The position numbers and the translations under genes are program-made. The notes under the pieces are model-generated. The model made no database searches. It was not told the DNA's origin and saw only the letters and a program-made list of their open reading frames with translations. 64,000 nucleotides of DNA from Filimonas effusa (lineage in GTDB: Bacteria; Bacteroidota; Bacteroidia; Chitinophagales; Chitinophagaceae), in the NCBI RefSeq assembly GCF_004118675.1, contig NZ_SDHZ01000001.1:2790001-2854000 (forward strand), in the 5' to 3' direction. Below, in pieces: positions 1 to 9,777 of the stretch. Within the stretch, counting starts at the first letter, position 1. Each line of letters begins with the position of its first letter.

Positions 1-1683
1 ACCACTATGCAGAACCTGTATAGCTCCATGGGTTATTTCACACAGCATGTGAACCGTTACGAAGATTTCTTTACCATCTTCCAGGCATTAAGCGGCTGTT
101 ACGATAACCTTGAGATGCCCGACAGGGTGATGCAGCTTATGGATAAGGTGAACCGCTACCAGTTCAAAAAAGATTATTTCGGTGTTTATGGTCACCGTGC
201 ATGGACTTACCATCGCAACCGCTTTCTTACAAGCGCTAATTTTCCGTTCCTGAAAAACAGCGTACAGGAAAATGAGCAGAAAGCCCTTGCCTGCTGTTAC
301 GACGGTCTTGCTTTTATCGAAAGCAACAAAGCCCAGAACGATCAATGGTTTGGCCCCTACCAGTCGGAGAACGATAAACTGCAGATCTACCATTACCTCG
401 CCATGTTACATTGTTACAATAAGAACTACGACAGTAGCGAATACTATTATATGTACATGGCTTCACGCGGCGCTGTTTCCTGGAATAACTTTGGCAGCAT
501 GCAGCTTGAAACGGGACAGTTCACTGCCGCTATCAGCTACTACGAACGCGACCTGTTTAAATCTTACGATCGCATCCTGCATGAACCTTATTATTATCTC
601 CCCTTCCTGCATGTACTGGGCAACCGTACAAAAGAAGCCATAAAAATGGCGCAGGAGATCATCCAGCAAAATGGCAGCACACCCGGGTTCGGCTGGTATA
701 ATATCGCCCTCGCCAGGGGTTATTTGTACGACGGACAACTCGACAGCTGCGAATTTGCATTGAACAAAGCAGCTAATTTCAGAGAGATCCATATAGGTAC
801 AACGCTTACCCAAAACCAGTATAATTTCAGCGTTAACCTGCTGCGCGTGCAGCTGCTCGACAGAAAGATGAGCCAGATCAAATTCTTCGACAAAGGCTGG
901 TGGTACGCTCCAAACGCTTTATATAAGCTAAGCGCTTACAAGATAGAAAAGATGATGGCAGAATATGTGGTGGTAAATGAACTGGCTTTTAACCCCGAAC
1001 GCACCCGCATTGTATACGACCTGTTTTGTTCTGAAGCCACCACCAGCTTCGACGAAGCATGGTACCTGCTCAAAGATTTCAGTCCCGCTTTCTTCCGAAA
1101 AATGTATGAACGTTACCTGCAACAGGATTCCAGGACCAATGTGCAGCGTTATTTCTTTCTTTTCGCAGCTAAGTTCAAGTGGGAACAGGGTAACAGGCAG
1201 GCCGCCAAAGACGATTTTGAAAGACTGGCACAGGTAAACCTTCCCGACGGACACAATGAAAAGCTGCTCCTCGGCAGGCTTTATGAAAGCCTGGCCCTGG
1301 CCACAGGCAAAGGCGAAGGACAACATTACAGCAACTACAGGAATGCCTTATTCGCTACCTATCCCCAGTTGGTACCCTTCAGCGATGTACGTATAAAAAT
1401 GCATTTATCTACTTCAGGTACAGACGACGCAGTGACCCGCGCTGTTATATCCGGGCTCAAAAACTGTTCGGTAGACTGGAGCTCAAGCGGCCCAGGCATC
1501 CCCGAGGCTAGAATTCAATTCAGCCAGAAAGGAAACCGTTACCAGGCCACTATCCAGGTAATAACCGCATCTGGCAATGTACTGGTCGATAACGGACGTT
1601 TGCTGTTCAGGAAAGCCGAAGGTACAGGACAGGAACTTGCCTTACGCCTGTTTGGTAAAGGAGGAGCGTTGGAATTTAATTAA
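1..1683 (+). CDS. TPR-like repeat protein, 5' end outside window
   Basis: The frame is open to the first base of the window (two codons precede the first ATG at 7) and the product has no signal peptide, so the true start is probably upstream. The visible 558 residues are rich in aromatic helical pairs typical of tetratricopeptide repeats (roughly residues 1-440), followed by a beta-rich C-terminal segment of about 100 residues (from about 460) that I do not recognise. It converges on the HU-fold gene, leaving 27 bp between the stop codons. A role in envelope assembly or protein scaffolding is possible, but nothing in the sequence proves it. Confidence 0.7.
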   Translation, partial: TTMQNLYSSMGYFTQHVNRYEDFFTIFQALSGCYDNLEMPDRVMQLMDKVNRYQFKKDYFGVYGHRAWTYHRNRFLTSANFPFLKNSVQENEQKALACCYDGLAFIESNKAQNDQWFGPYQSENDKLQIYHYLAMLHCYNKNYDSSEYYYMYMASRGAVSWNNFGSMQLETGQFTAAISYYERDLFKSYDRILHEPYYYLPFLHVLGNRTKEAIKMAQEIIQQNGSTPGFGWYNIALARGYLYDGQLDSCEFALNKAANFREIHIGTTLTQNQYNFSVNLLRVQLLDRKMSQIKFFDKGWWYAPNALYKLSAYKIEKMMAEYVVVNELAFNPERTRIVYDLFCSEATTSFDEAWYLLKDFSPAFFRKMYERYLQQDSRTNVQRYFFLFAAKFKWEQGNRQAAKDDFERLAQVNLPDGHNEKLLLGRLYESLALATGKGEGQHYSNYRNALFATYPQLVPFSDVRIKMHLSTSGTDDAVTRAVISGLKNCSVDWSSSGPGIPEARIQFSQKGNRYQATIQVITASGNVLVDNGRLLFRKAEGTGQELALRLFGKGGALEFN

Positions 1684-1710
1684 GACCGCAGGATAAAAGA
1701 AAAGCCTCCC

Positions 1711-2286
1711 CTAGTGTGTTTTATAATAATACACCAGCGCAGCCAGTCCCAGTATCCCCAATATCAGGGCATACATCCACCACCTGTCTGGTCCTTCAGC
1801 CACTTCTTCCTCAGAGAGCATTTCCATCATTTCATCGCTGGAACGTTCCCGCTCTCCTACCTTAACCGTATGTGTCGCCTCTTTACGAACAATACGTTCT
1901 GCTGTTGCTTCGGGAAAATACTGCTGGATCGATACTTCAGGCTGGAAAGCATAGTTCTCTCCAAACTCCTTTTTGAGCGTACCAATACCTGTAAGAACGA
2001 ACTCGCCTTTGGAAGCCAGTTCGTTCTTCATATGAAAAGAAAGATCATTGAACTGCTTAATGGATTCAATAGTTGAAATACCCATATCGGCGGCCAGAAA
2101 TTCGAACAACTGCTTGTCGGCAGCTACTGTTTTATCGGTAGCAAAACGGATCACGGGAATAGGAGAATGCAGTTGCTTATTAAGAAAGTCGAGCCGCCCC
2201 GGCACCTGCTCCACCGAAAATACACCGATGTTAGGCAGGGCCAGCCTTTTATAGAAAATGAGATATTTATATAAACTATTGTACAT
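1711..2286 (-). CDS. HU-CCDC81-like DNA-binding-fold protein with C-terminal membrane anchor
   Basis: The 191-residue product begins with an HU/CCDC81-type region (about residues 1-125), recognisable by the ALPNIGVF segment near the start and the later GIGTLKKE segment. A charged linker follows, then one hydrophobic helix (about residues 168-187, starting at WWMYALIL) and a very short tail. Relatives in Bacteroidota often carry a periplasmic SPOR domain after the membrane helix; here the protein ends directly after it. By charge the HU part should face the cytoplasm. It is the last gene of a leftward operon, 2 bp after the beta-barrel gene. A link to nucleoid or septum organisation is inference only. 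Confidence 0.75.
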   Translation of the reverse strand: MYNSLYKYLIFYKRLALPNIGVFSVEQVPGRLDFLNKQLHSPIPVIRFATDKTVAADKQLFEFLAADMGISTIESIKQFNDLSFHMKNELASKGEFVLTGIGTLKKEFGENYAFQPEVSIQQYFPEATAERIVRKEATHTVKVGERERSSDEMMEMLSEEEVAEGPDRWWMYALILGILGLAALVYYYKTH

Positions 2287-2288
2287 GC

Positions 2289-4064
2289 TTATTTACCGGT
2301 TTGACCGAACGAATATACAATTCCTCCCAAAACATTAAAGCCAAGCACCTGGTACTGATTCCAGCGCTGGTATTTGTTGTTGAGCATATTATTGAATTGT
2401 ACCCACAGGTTCAGCCTTGGCATTACCGCAAATTCGATGCCTGCATTCAGGTCAACGGCGGGGTCCAGCTTCTGGCTTTCCTTGTTATTGTTTCGGTACT
2501 GTGCGCCGTCCCAAAAATAGATATCACTTTTCAAAGTCACATCCTTTAATATTTCCCAGCGTAAAGATCCGTTGATTTCAAAAGGTGCCAATCCCCATGC
2601 CTTAAGGTTATCCGTCAGGTTACTATATTGTGTAAAGGTAGCGCCTCCAAGCAAAGAAAACTTCTCCTGCACCGTATATCCTATTTCACCATGAATACGA
2701 AGTGCATTCATATCCGACTCATTTACCGTCAGGAACGACTTTCCTGAAAGGGAATCATTCACAAATAAAGGCTGGTTCCTGAATTTCAGGTACGAAACTT
2801 TGGCATTATAGGTAAAATGACTGCCTGCAGAACCCTTAAAGCCTGCATATTGCTCGGTAAGGCGGGTATTCAGCAGGAAACGGGGCTGCTGTAACCAGGG
2901 ATTAAAGCCCGCCAGCGACTGATAAGTGTTTTTATGATAGTAACCGGTCCAGCCAGCCATCAGAATGAATTTCTCCTGGTTAAGTTTGGCTTCGGCAGAA
3001 AAATTGGGCAGCAGGTGAAAATCGCTGTTATCCCACGAAGGCGTGAAACCTGCCACCAGCTTTAAACCGGACGATTTATATACTACCGCCGGATTCAGAT
3101 AATAAAGATTGTTGCTGATAGAGCTGCCAACACTGTCGCTCTGATACCCCGTGATATCAGCCGTAACTCCAAGGTTAAAAGCAAAATTATCGCCAAAAGA
3201 CTTCGACATAGGGGCATTGATCACCAGGTTGTTTTCTGTAGCATTTTTATTATCTACAAAACGGGTGTAGGTAAGATTGGGGCTATAAGTAAAACCGTAA
3301 TCATTTTCCTGTTTGTTACGCAGTCCTATGCTGGCGCCTATAGTCGTGAAGCGCTGGCGCAGGCTATCCTTGCTGAATTCAAGTGTAGCAGGCTGGTATC
3401 CATACTGGTATTGAACGTTGTTATCGAAAAACACCTTGCCATTCCATTCCAGCTTGTCACCGGAATTGAAGATCCCGATCACATCCGCGCCCGTTTTACT
3501 GAACTGCTGAAAAGGTAAACTGCCTTTTGAAGAAGTATGGCGGGCATGCAGGTTTATAATAGAGTGCTTACCGTCTCCAAATGAAAATCCTGCCTGCAAA
3601 TAAGGCGTACTATAGTTACCAAAGCCCGCTTTAATAAAATGACTGTTCTCCCAGGCCATAGCGCTATCGGCTGCCAGCGCCAGCGGCTTTAACGTCGCCG
3701 GGTCATAGGAAAAGAACAGGTTTTGCGAAGGCACCTGGTATTGAAGCCTGGGCAAAGTAGAATCCGGCAATGGCGTCGCAGCGCTGAAGTTTACCTTGGC
3801 AGCGTTACGCAATGCAGGCTTAAATGACGACGTGATAGTCACCGTTTTCGATGGAATGCTATCGGTGATCTCTTCAGCCTGCTCTTCCGTATTCCGTTTT
3901 ACAGGCTGTTGCTTTTTGGTTTGTGTTTTCTTAGCCTGCTGCTTTTTAGGCGTTTGCTTTTGCGTTGTGCGGGCCTTGGTATTGTGCTTACGGGTGGTAC
4001 GCTTTTGCGCCCATACACCGGTAGCAGTTCCTATCAATAAAAGTATAAGGATGATCTGTTTCAT
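2289..4064 (-). CDS. Outer-membrane beta-barrel protein, TonB-receptor-like without plug
   Basis: The 591-residue protein has a signal peptide (about 1-19, ending VWAQ), a strikingly Lys/Gln/Thr-rich stretch (about 20-60), then a long run of alternating amphipathic strands and a terminal strand ending in a hydrophobic pattern, as in outer-membrane barrels. No clear plug domain precedes the barrel, so it is probably not a full TonB-dependent receptor. It lies 10 bp after the 1014-aa TPR gene and 2 bp before the HU-fold gene, all leftward, so the three are likely cotranscribed. The basic linker could bind peptidoglycan or a partner. Substrate unknown. Confidence 0.75.
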   Translation of the reverse strand: MKQIILILLLIGTATGVWAQKRTTRKHNTKARTTQKQTPKKQQAKKTQTKKQQPVKRNTEEQAEEITDSIPSKTVTITSSFKPALRNAAKVNFSAATPLPDSTLPRLQYQVPSQNLFFSYDPATLKPLALAADSAMAWENSHFIKAGFGNYSTPYLQAGFSFGDGKHSIINLHARHTSSKGSLPFQQFSKTGADVIGIFNSGDKLEWNGKVFFDNNVQYQYGYQPATLEFSKDSLRQRFTTIGASIGLRNKQENDYGFTYSPNLTYTRFVDNKNATENNLVINAPMSKSFGDNFAFNLGVTADITGYQSDSVGSSISNNLYYLNPAVVYKSSGLKLVAGFTPSWDNSDFHLLPNFSAEAKLNQEKFILMAGWTGYYHKNTYQSLAGFNPWLQQPRFLLNTRLTEQYAGFKGSAGSHFTYNAKVSYLKFRNQPLFVNDSLSGKSFLTVNESDMNALRIHGEIGYTVQEKFSLLGGATFTQYSNLTDNLKAWGLAPFEINGSLRWEILKDVTLKSDIYFWDGAQYRNNNKESQKLDPAVDLNAGIEFAVMPRLNLWVQFNNMLNNKYQRWNQYQVLGFNVLGGIVYSFGQTGK

Positions 4065-4074
4065 TCAATAAGGT

Positions 4075-7000
4075 TTACTGTTGTTCAACTTTACTGTTCT
4101 TGTTTTTCTCGGTCAGTACTATTTCAAGCTTCTGGCGGGCTTCATTCTTAAGTTCTTCGTTACCCGCATTTTCCACGATGCTCTTAAGTGTTGCTTCGGC
4201 ATTGAAATAATCTTTCTGCTGGAAATAAACCTCGCCCAACAGGATATAAGCCTTGGTGATCCAGTAGTCGTAAGAACCAGCCTTGCTGATCACTTCAAAA
4301 GCCAGCTTCTCGCCGTCCTTAAGATTACCCTGCGCTACCGTAAGCTCGGCAACGCGATAACGCGCCTCAGCCGCATATTCCGACTTACCCAAAGCAATTA
4401 CCGCTTTGTAGGCTGCCATAGCTTCTGCCGCCTGGTTATTGGCCTGGGAGCTTTTTGCCACTACCATATTGGCCATCATTTTATCATCGGTAGCAAGGCT
4501 TTTTTGCTGCAACAGCTCCTGGGCATTCGGTAAAGCTTCGTTCCACTGCGCCAGCTTAAACTGGCAGCGGAGCAGGCCACGCATGGCTTCCAGTTTATTT
4601 TCCGATTGCGTGGCAATGGATTTCAGTTGCGTAAAATATTGCTGCGCACGGGCATAATCTTTTAATTCAAAGTATTGGATCCTTGCCGCCTGCAATACGC
4701 TCAACTCGGCATAAGTGTTAGGTGCACGTGACGCCACTACCTCGTAATGCTTCAGCGCATTGGCATAATCCTTCCGGTTGTTATAGATAACAGCGACCTG
4801 GTAATGTGCATCAATCACATAACGGCCATCAGCAAACTGTTGCAGGTACGATTCCAGCGCCGGCAAAGCTTTCTCTTCCTGGCCGCTGTTATAAGGTATT
4901 TGTGTAGCGGAATAAGTCAGTGAATCTTCTTCCGAATAACTTACATTCTTGCCATTCTGACGCATAAAGGTTACAAAAGCGCCTGTCTGCTGCTGGTTTA
5001 CAAAAATGTTACGGACGTATTCAACAGCCGCATCACTTTCCGGGGCATTGGGATAAGTAGCTACCAGCTTTTTAAAATAGTTCAGCGCTTCGTTGTCATT
5101 ATCCAGGTTGAAATAAGCCACACCTGTTTTCAGGTAAGCCTGCGGTTGCAGCGCTGCCGCTTTCTTATCGCTCAGCACCCGGTTCAAGGCCGGCAATGCA
5201 TTGCGGTAATCTTCATTAGCGATATAAGTATTGGCGATTTCCATATTGGCATCCGCCGCCAGGGAAGATCCCGGGTAACGTTTCTCCAACGACTGAAGCA
5301 GGCTCACCTTTTCGGTATACTTGTTCGAAGCGCCGGCTATTACCGCCTTTTGATATAAGGCATAATCCGAAGCAGGCATATTGTAAGAGATCACCGCCTC
5401 ATACATCTGTTGCGCCTTCGCATATTTTTTTGACATGAAATAACAGTCGGCGCTTCTGATATAAGCATCCTGCTGTAAAGGAGTAGATGCTGCAGATAAA
5501 GTAGTGGTGATCTGCTCAAACTGTCTTAATGCCGCGCCATAGTTTTCAAGGCGCAGGTAACAGTAGCCCAGTGTATATAATGCATTGGCAGTGCTAACTT
5601 CTCCGTACGAAGCGGGGCGGGCCAGGTAAGCCTGCAGGTAAGAAGCTGCGGAATCTATCTTATTGGTACGGTAAGCGATCTCACCCTTCCAGAAATAAGC
5701 GTAAGGCAACTGCGCACTGTTATAAAGCGCTCCTATGATCCTGTTCAGCAGGGCATCGGCAGCTACCAGTTGCTGGTCGTTCACAAGTTCCACCGCCCTT
5801 CCATAAAGAATACGGGGATATACACGTTGTACCGTAGCACTCGAAGCACCTACCTTCTCAGCCAGGTCCAGTGCATCTTTATAATGGTTGGTATTGGCAA
5901 GAACGTTTACCAGCAACTCTTTTGCCTCATTGGCAAAGCTGGAAGCAGGATAAACAGTAAGGAAGTCACGTAATTCATTCAGCGCAACATCGGTATAACC
6001 CAGTTCATAGGAGAGTTTACCATAGTGAAATTTGGAGATCTCCTTCTGAACTGCATTGCTGCTGTTAAGCGCGCAGAAGAGGAACGCACTGCGCGCCCCC
6101 GCCTTCTGGTTGGTTTTAAGATAAGCATCAGCCAGCAGGTACATGCTGTTCTGTGCCAGGGAATCACTTTTACCACCCAGCTCCTTAAAGCCTTCTATCG
6201 CCTTATTCCACTGCCTGGCCTCGTAATAACAGTACGATAGCTCATACAGGTCTTCACGACGCACTTTCTCGGTATGGGTTACATATTGCTCCAGGTAAGG
6301 CAACGCCTTTGCATATTGTTTCTTTTCAAAATAGCCATGTCCTACCAGCTTTCGCAGCTGCATATCATAATACTGCCCGCCTTTGCTAAGCGCGGCTTCT
6401 CCATAGCTGATAGCCTTGTCTTTATCACCGCTGAAATAATAGATTTCCGCAACATAGTAAGGAACGATCTTCTGGTAAGCAGCTTCGTTCTCTACGATCT
6501 TAAACGCTGCCAGCGCCTCTTTATAATCTTTTTCATAAAAAGAAATGAAGCCGTAGTAATAATTCGCATCTACATAGTTAGGATCGGCAGGAATTTGCCT
6601 GATAGCATTGAACAAAGGCTTGGCATCGGAAAACCGGCGCATGGTAAAATAACCATAAGCCTGGTGAAATTTAACCGCTGCGATCTCCCGGTTGCTGAGG
6701 TTCGCATATCCTGCTTTCTCATAATAGGCGATAGCATTGGCATAATCCTGTTTGCGGTAATAGTACTCGCCCAGGTGATAACTAAGCATTTCTATACGCG
6801 GCGCATAGTGCTCAAGATTAATGAAGTCTATAGCAGCCTGTGGCGCCAGCGCATCGTTCATCCTTAGCGCACATACAATAGAATAATATTTCGATTCCAC
6901 CTGCATGCTCACAGGAATAGCACTCGCATCGGGCTTGTCGTAGTACAACGCCTTGAATAAGGGATAAGCAAGACTAAACTGTTGCTTTTGATACAACTCC

Positions 7001-7119
7001 TTTGCCAACTTGAAGTTGGCGTCGGGATCCATATTCGCTTTAGTAGCCTGCGCTCCTGCTTCACTCACGCTTAATAAAAAAGCAAAGGCGAGACTATATG
7101 TCGTAAGCTTTTTATTCAT
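4075..7119 (-). CDS. Large tetratricopeptide-repeat protein
   Basis: The 1014-residue protein starts with a signal peptide (about 1-23, ending in AGAQA) and then consists almost wholly of TPR helices, with many copies of patterns such as Y-x3-DYxxA-Lx-YE, down to a Lys-rich tail. It should be periplasmic and act as a scaffold. It is the first gene of the leftward operon with the beta-barrel protein and the HU-fold protein. Similar TPR plus outer-membrane-protein pairs occur in Bacteroidota envelopes, but I know of no established function for this pair. Many long frames on the other strand here are shadows caused by repetitive codon use. Confidence 0.85.
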   Translation of the reverse strand: MNKKLTTYSLAFAFLLSVSEAGAQATKANMDPDANFKLAKELYQKQQFSLAYPLFKALYYDKPDASAIPVSMQVESKYYSIVCALRMNDALAPQAAIDFINLEHYAPRIEMLSYHLGEYYYRKQDYANAIAYYEKAGYANLSNREIAAVKFHQAYGYFTMRRFSDAKPLFNAIRQIPADPNYVDANYYYGFISFYEKDYKEALAAFKIVENEAAYQKIVPYYVAEIYYFSGDKDKAISYGEAALSKGGQYYDMQLRKLVGHGYFEKKQYAKALPYLEQYVTHTEKVRREDLYELSYCYYEARQWNKAIEGFKELGGKSDSLAQNSMYLLADAYLKTNQKAGARSAFLFCALNSSNAVQKEISKFHYGKLSYELGYTDVALNELRDFLTVYPASSFANEAKELLVNVLANTNHYKDALDLAEKVGASSATVQRVYPRILYGRAVELVNDQQLVAADALLNRIIGALYNSAQLPYAYFWKGEIAYRTNKIDSAASYLQAYLARPASYGEVSTANALYTLGYCYLRLENYGAALRQFEQITTTLSAASTPLQQDAYIRSADCYFMSKKYAKAQQMYEAVISYNMPASDYALYQKAVIAGASNKYTEKVSLLQSLEKRYPGSSLAADANMEIANTYIANEDYRNALPALNRVLSDKKAAALQPQAYLKTGVAYFNLDNDNEALNYFKKLVATYPNAPESDAAVEYVRNIFVNQQQTGAFVTFMRQNGKNVSYSEEDSLTYSATQIPYNSGQEEKALPALESYLQQFADGRYVIDAHYQVAVIYNNRKDYANALKHYEVVASRAPNTYAELSVLQAARIQYFELKDYARAQQYFTQLKSIATQSENKLEAMRGLLRCQFKLAQWNEALPNAQELLQQKSLATDDKMMANMVVAKSSQANNQAAEAMAAYKAVIALGKSEYAAEARYRVAELTVAQGNLKDGEKLAFEVISKAGSYDYWITKAYILLGEVYFQQKDYFNAEATLKSIVENAGNEELKNEARQKLEIVLTEKNKNSKVEQQ

Positions 7120-7223
7120 ACTTTGGTGGAACGGTGGTTTTTGATAAAATATTATAATACACGTCTTAAATAAAACGCAAAAAACCGTTTAAAGATAGCA
7201 ATCCTCAAAAGCCTGTATGGTTA

Positions 7224-7255
7224 TTGTGGATAAACATTTACTTCCTTTATTTTTG
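7224..7255 (+). promoter_or_regulatory. Bacteroidota-type promoter of the doxX gene
   Basis: TTG at 7224-7226 and TATTTTTG at 7248-7255 match the TTG/TAnnTTTG pattern with 21 bp between them. The -7 element ends 14 bp before the ATG at 7270. Confidence 0.55.
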
Positions 7256-7269
7256 TACAAACTGTGTGA

Positions 7270-7680
7270 ATGAAAAGATTCTTATCTATCCGATACAGTG
7301 ACGGACTGTTCAATTTTTCGATGCTACTATTACGTGTCAGCTTCGGCGGACTCATGCTTGCCAACCATGGAATGAGCAAATTAATGGGCTTTTCTCAGCT
7401 CCAGTATAAGTTTTACAACTTTATGGGCATGGGCTCCCGTGCCACCCTCGTAATGGCCATTTTTGCAGAAGTGTTCTGCAGCCTCATGGTAATTCTGGGC
7501 TTATTCACCCGCCTCGCACTCATACCACTATTGATAATGATGCTCGTTGCCATCTTCAGCGTTCATGGCGGACAACCGTTCTCACAGTCCGAAAGCGCCG
7601 TATTGTATGGCACCGCCTTTGCAGTACTGTTGTTCTGTGGCCCCGGCAAGGTAAGTGTAGATGGAATGATCAACAGCTAA
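7270..7680 (+). CDS. DoxX family membrane protein
   Basis: The 136-residue protein has four predicted membrane helices and the DoxX hallmarks: a first helix ending in LRVSFGGLMLANHGMSK, the second with FAEVFCSLMVILGLFTRLA, and a C-terminal helix with AVLLFCGPGKVSVDG. DoxX proteins sit in the inner membrane and have been linked to redox or oxidative-stress functions; the exact activity is not settled. It is followed 9 bp later by a thioesterase gene in the same direction, so the two are probably cotranscribed. Confidence 0.9.
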   Translation: MKRFLSIRYSDGLFNFSMLLLRVSFGGLMLANHGMSKLMGFSQLQYKFYNFMGMGSRATLVMAIFAEVFCSLMVILGLFTRLALIPLLIMMLVAIFSVHGGQPFSQSESAVLYGTAFAVLLFCGPGKVSVDGMINS

Positions 7681-7689
7681 TTTTATCCC

Positions 7690-8106
7690 ATGTATGAATC
7701 AATAACGCAGATCCGGGTGCGGTATGCGGAAACAGACCAGATGAACGTAGTTTATTATGGTAACTATGCCCAGTACTTCGAGGTAGGCAGGGTAGAATGT
7801 ATACGCCAGCTAGGCTACACTTATAAAGACATGGAAGCTTCAGGCGTTATCATGCCCGTAATTGAAATGAATGTCAAATACCTCCGGCCAGCCACTTACG
7901 ACGACCTGCTCACTGTAAAAACCCAGATCAGGGAACTTCCCAAAGACCATCGTATAGAATTCTTTCAGGACGTGTACAACGAGCAAAATAAACTGCTCAC
8001 ATCAGGCAAAGTCACCCTGTATTTCCTGAACAACAAAAACTGGCAGAAAACAACCATGCCGGAAGAACTTTATAACAGGCTGACGCCGTTTTTCGAAGGA
8101 GAATAA
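7690..8106 (+). CDS. Acyl-CoA thioesterase, YbgC/FadM-like hotdog fold
   Basis: The 138-residue length is that of the hotdog-fold 4-hydroxybenzoyl-CoA thioesterase family. The signature VRYAETDQMNVVYYGNYAQY near residues 8-27 contains the catalytic aspartate (D14 region) and the YxNY motif of YbgC-type enzymes. It probably hydrolyses acyl-CoA thioesters in the cytoplasm; substrate length cannot be read from sequence. It follows the DoxX gene closely and is the last gene before a 177-bp gap and the oppositely oriented carboxypeptidase gene. Confidence 0.9.
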   Translation: MYESITQIRVRYAETDQMNVVYYGNYAQYFEVGRVECIRQLGYTYKDMEASGVIMPVIEMNVKYLRPATYDDLLTVKTQIRELPKDHRIEFFQDVYNEQNKLLTSGKVTLYFLNNKNWQKTTMPEELYNRLTPFFEGE

Positions 8107-8167
8107 TGTATTACACTTGATTAAGATTGGGCTCTTTACCTATGAACAAGAATATCTACAACTGTAA

Positions 8168-8281
8168 TCACTTCTTAAAGAAGCTGGCTTTATTTTTCAA
8201 TAGCTTCTCTATCTCTTTATCTAAGATATCCCCTTGCTCGCCTTTATTACAATACCAGCTATAGAAGCTAAACCTAAACAA
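8168..8281 (-). pseudogene. Possible 37-codon relic or microprotein
   Basis: Between the thioesterase and dacB-like genes lies an open frame on the minus strand starting at a TTG at 8281 and ending at TGA (8168-8170). Its product contains YSWYCNKGEQGDI and a Lys-rich amphipathic tail, which reads more like the end of a real protein than random sequence. There is no ATG. It may be the remnant of a lost gene; chance is not excluded. Confidence 0.2.
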
Positions 8282-8283
8282 TT

Positions 8284-9693
8284 CTATCTCAACTCATTAA
8301 GCACTCTATACATTTTTTGAACCAGTGTACTGGGGCTTCCGTCATAGCCGTTGATGATAATTGCAAAAGTATAGGGGGTGCCATCTTTAGCGGTATGGTA
8401 ACCTGTAAAGGCCTTACTCCCGCCAATCGTGCCGCTTTTCATCTTCATATCATTATAAAGGGGAAATGCCTTGTAATAACTGTTAAACCACGGCCGCGTA
8501 CGGGCATATTGCAATACCTGCACCATAGCCTCCGGTGTTACCCGGTTCTGTGGCGATAAGCCGCTTCCATCCTGCACTTTTAACGCAGATGTTTCAATGC
8601 CATTATCTTTCCAGAAATTACGCAATACTGTAAGGCCATTGTCGGTAGAGCCCTGCTTCCCCTGCTGTAATGCCAGCGTCTTAAGCAGCGCTTCCCCGTA
8701 AAGGTTGATACTTTTATGCAGGAACCAATACACAATACTGTCGAGCGATGGTGAGTACAAAGTATCGAGCACCGTGGTATAAACCTGCTTCGCCACAGGC
8801 TGGTCTAATGCAGTCAGGATCTCCGCCTGGCCTGCCAGCTTTATTTTACGCTGCTCCAGCGCTTTCTGCACTTCCCATCCTACCTGGTAGGCAGGATTCG
8901 GCAATGCACCGGAAATAGAAAAAACACCACCCGGCGGAATCGTGCCTTCTGCAAATCCCATCATGGTATAGGGAGGTAAATAAATATAACCGTTGTCGCC
9001 GCTGCCGGGCTTACCCGTTTTCAGCAGGCTGTTAATGCGCGCCACCTGCAGATCCGGACGCGTACCCGTAATCGTTACAGCGTCCCCCTCCCTGCTGCCA
9101 GGCTTTAAAAGCAGATCATAGGCGTTTTCATTCCAGTTCAATGCCCACGAGCCCGCACCATAATAGTTACCTATATCATCCCAGATCCATCCGCCAGGCA
9201 AAGGCTGGTAGCTGAAAGCAGAATTGTCCAGCACCAGGTTACCTTCTATATCAGTAATGCCATTTTTTTCCAGCGCCTGCGTAATACGCTTTACCACCGA
9301 TGCGGCATTATTAGAAGGATAACGGCTGCTGCCAAAGGTAGGGTCACCCTGGCCAGATAATACCAGGTTGCCGTTGAGCACATTATTGTCTATAGAACCA
9401 TTATATCCCAGCAGGGTGCTATAACGAAACGATTCCCCCAGCAGCTCCATGGCAGCAGCGCTGGTGATCACCTTCTGACTGCTCGCAGGCGCCAGCCCTA
9501 CCCCCCCATTATTATTACATACTGCTTTCCCCGTGTTACCATTCACCACATAAAATCCAAGAATGGCGTGCTTCATCTGCACATCATTTAATAACTGCTG
9601 AACCGCTTTGTTCAGCCTGCTTTCCACGTCCTGCGCACATATAGAGAGTCCCGAGCATATTGCTGCGATAAAAAACAAGGTACGTTTTATCAT
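8284..9693 (-). CDS. dacB: D-alanyl-D-alanine carboxypeptidase/endopeptidase, PBP4 type
   Basis: This enzyme trims or cleaves D-Ala cross-links of peptidoglycan in the periplasm. All three penicillin-binding motifs of the S13 family are visible: SSQK near residues 71-74, SGLSPQN near 377, and KSGT near 419. The ATG at 9693 is preferred because it gives a clean signal peptide (MIKRTLFFIAAICSG...) ending near ICAQ; a start at 9723 adds ten unconvincing residues. The resulting 469 residues fit PBP4-type enzymes. It is divergent from cinA and appears monocistronic. Confidence 0.92.
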   Translation of the reverse strand: MIKRTLFFIAAICSGLSICAQDVESRLNKAVQQLLNDVQMKHAILGFYVVNGNTGKAVCNNNGGVGLAPASSQKVITSAAAMELLGESFRYSTLLGYNGSIDNNVLNGNLVLSGQGDPTFGSSRYPSNNAASVVKRITQALEKNGITDIEGNLVLDNSAFSYQPLPGGWIWDDIGNYYGAGSWALNWNENAYDLLLKPGSREGDAVTITGTRPDLQVARINSLLKTGKPGSGDNGYIYLPPYTMMGFAEGTIPPGGVFSISGALPNPAYQVGWEVQKALEQRKIKLAGQAEILTALDQPVAKQVYTTVLDTLYSPSLDSIVYWFLHKSINLYGEALLKTLALQQGKQGSTDNGLTVLRNFWKDNGIETSALKVQDGSGLSPQNRVTPEAMVQVLQYARTRPWFNSYYKAFPLYNDMKMKSGTIGGSKAFTGYHTAKDGTPYTFAIIINGYDGSPSTLVQKMYRVLNELR

Positions 9694-9777
9694 GCCATTG
9701 AAATTAATATAAAAGCCTGTCAACTATCATCTGCGATCTCTCGGCGATCCTATAACTTCGCTTTAAAATAGCAGAAG

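Noticed and set aside
6274-6867. 197-codon open frame on the plus strand
   Set aside because: It is antisense to the 1014-residue TPR gene, with a composition typical of shadow frames of repeated TPR codons.
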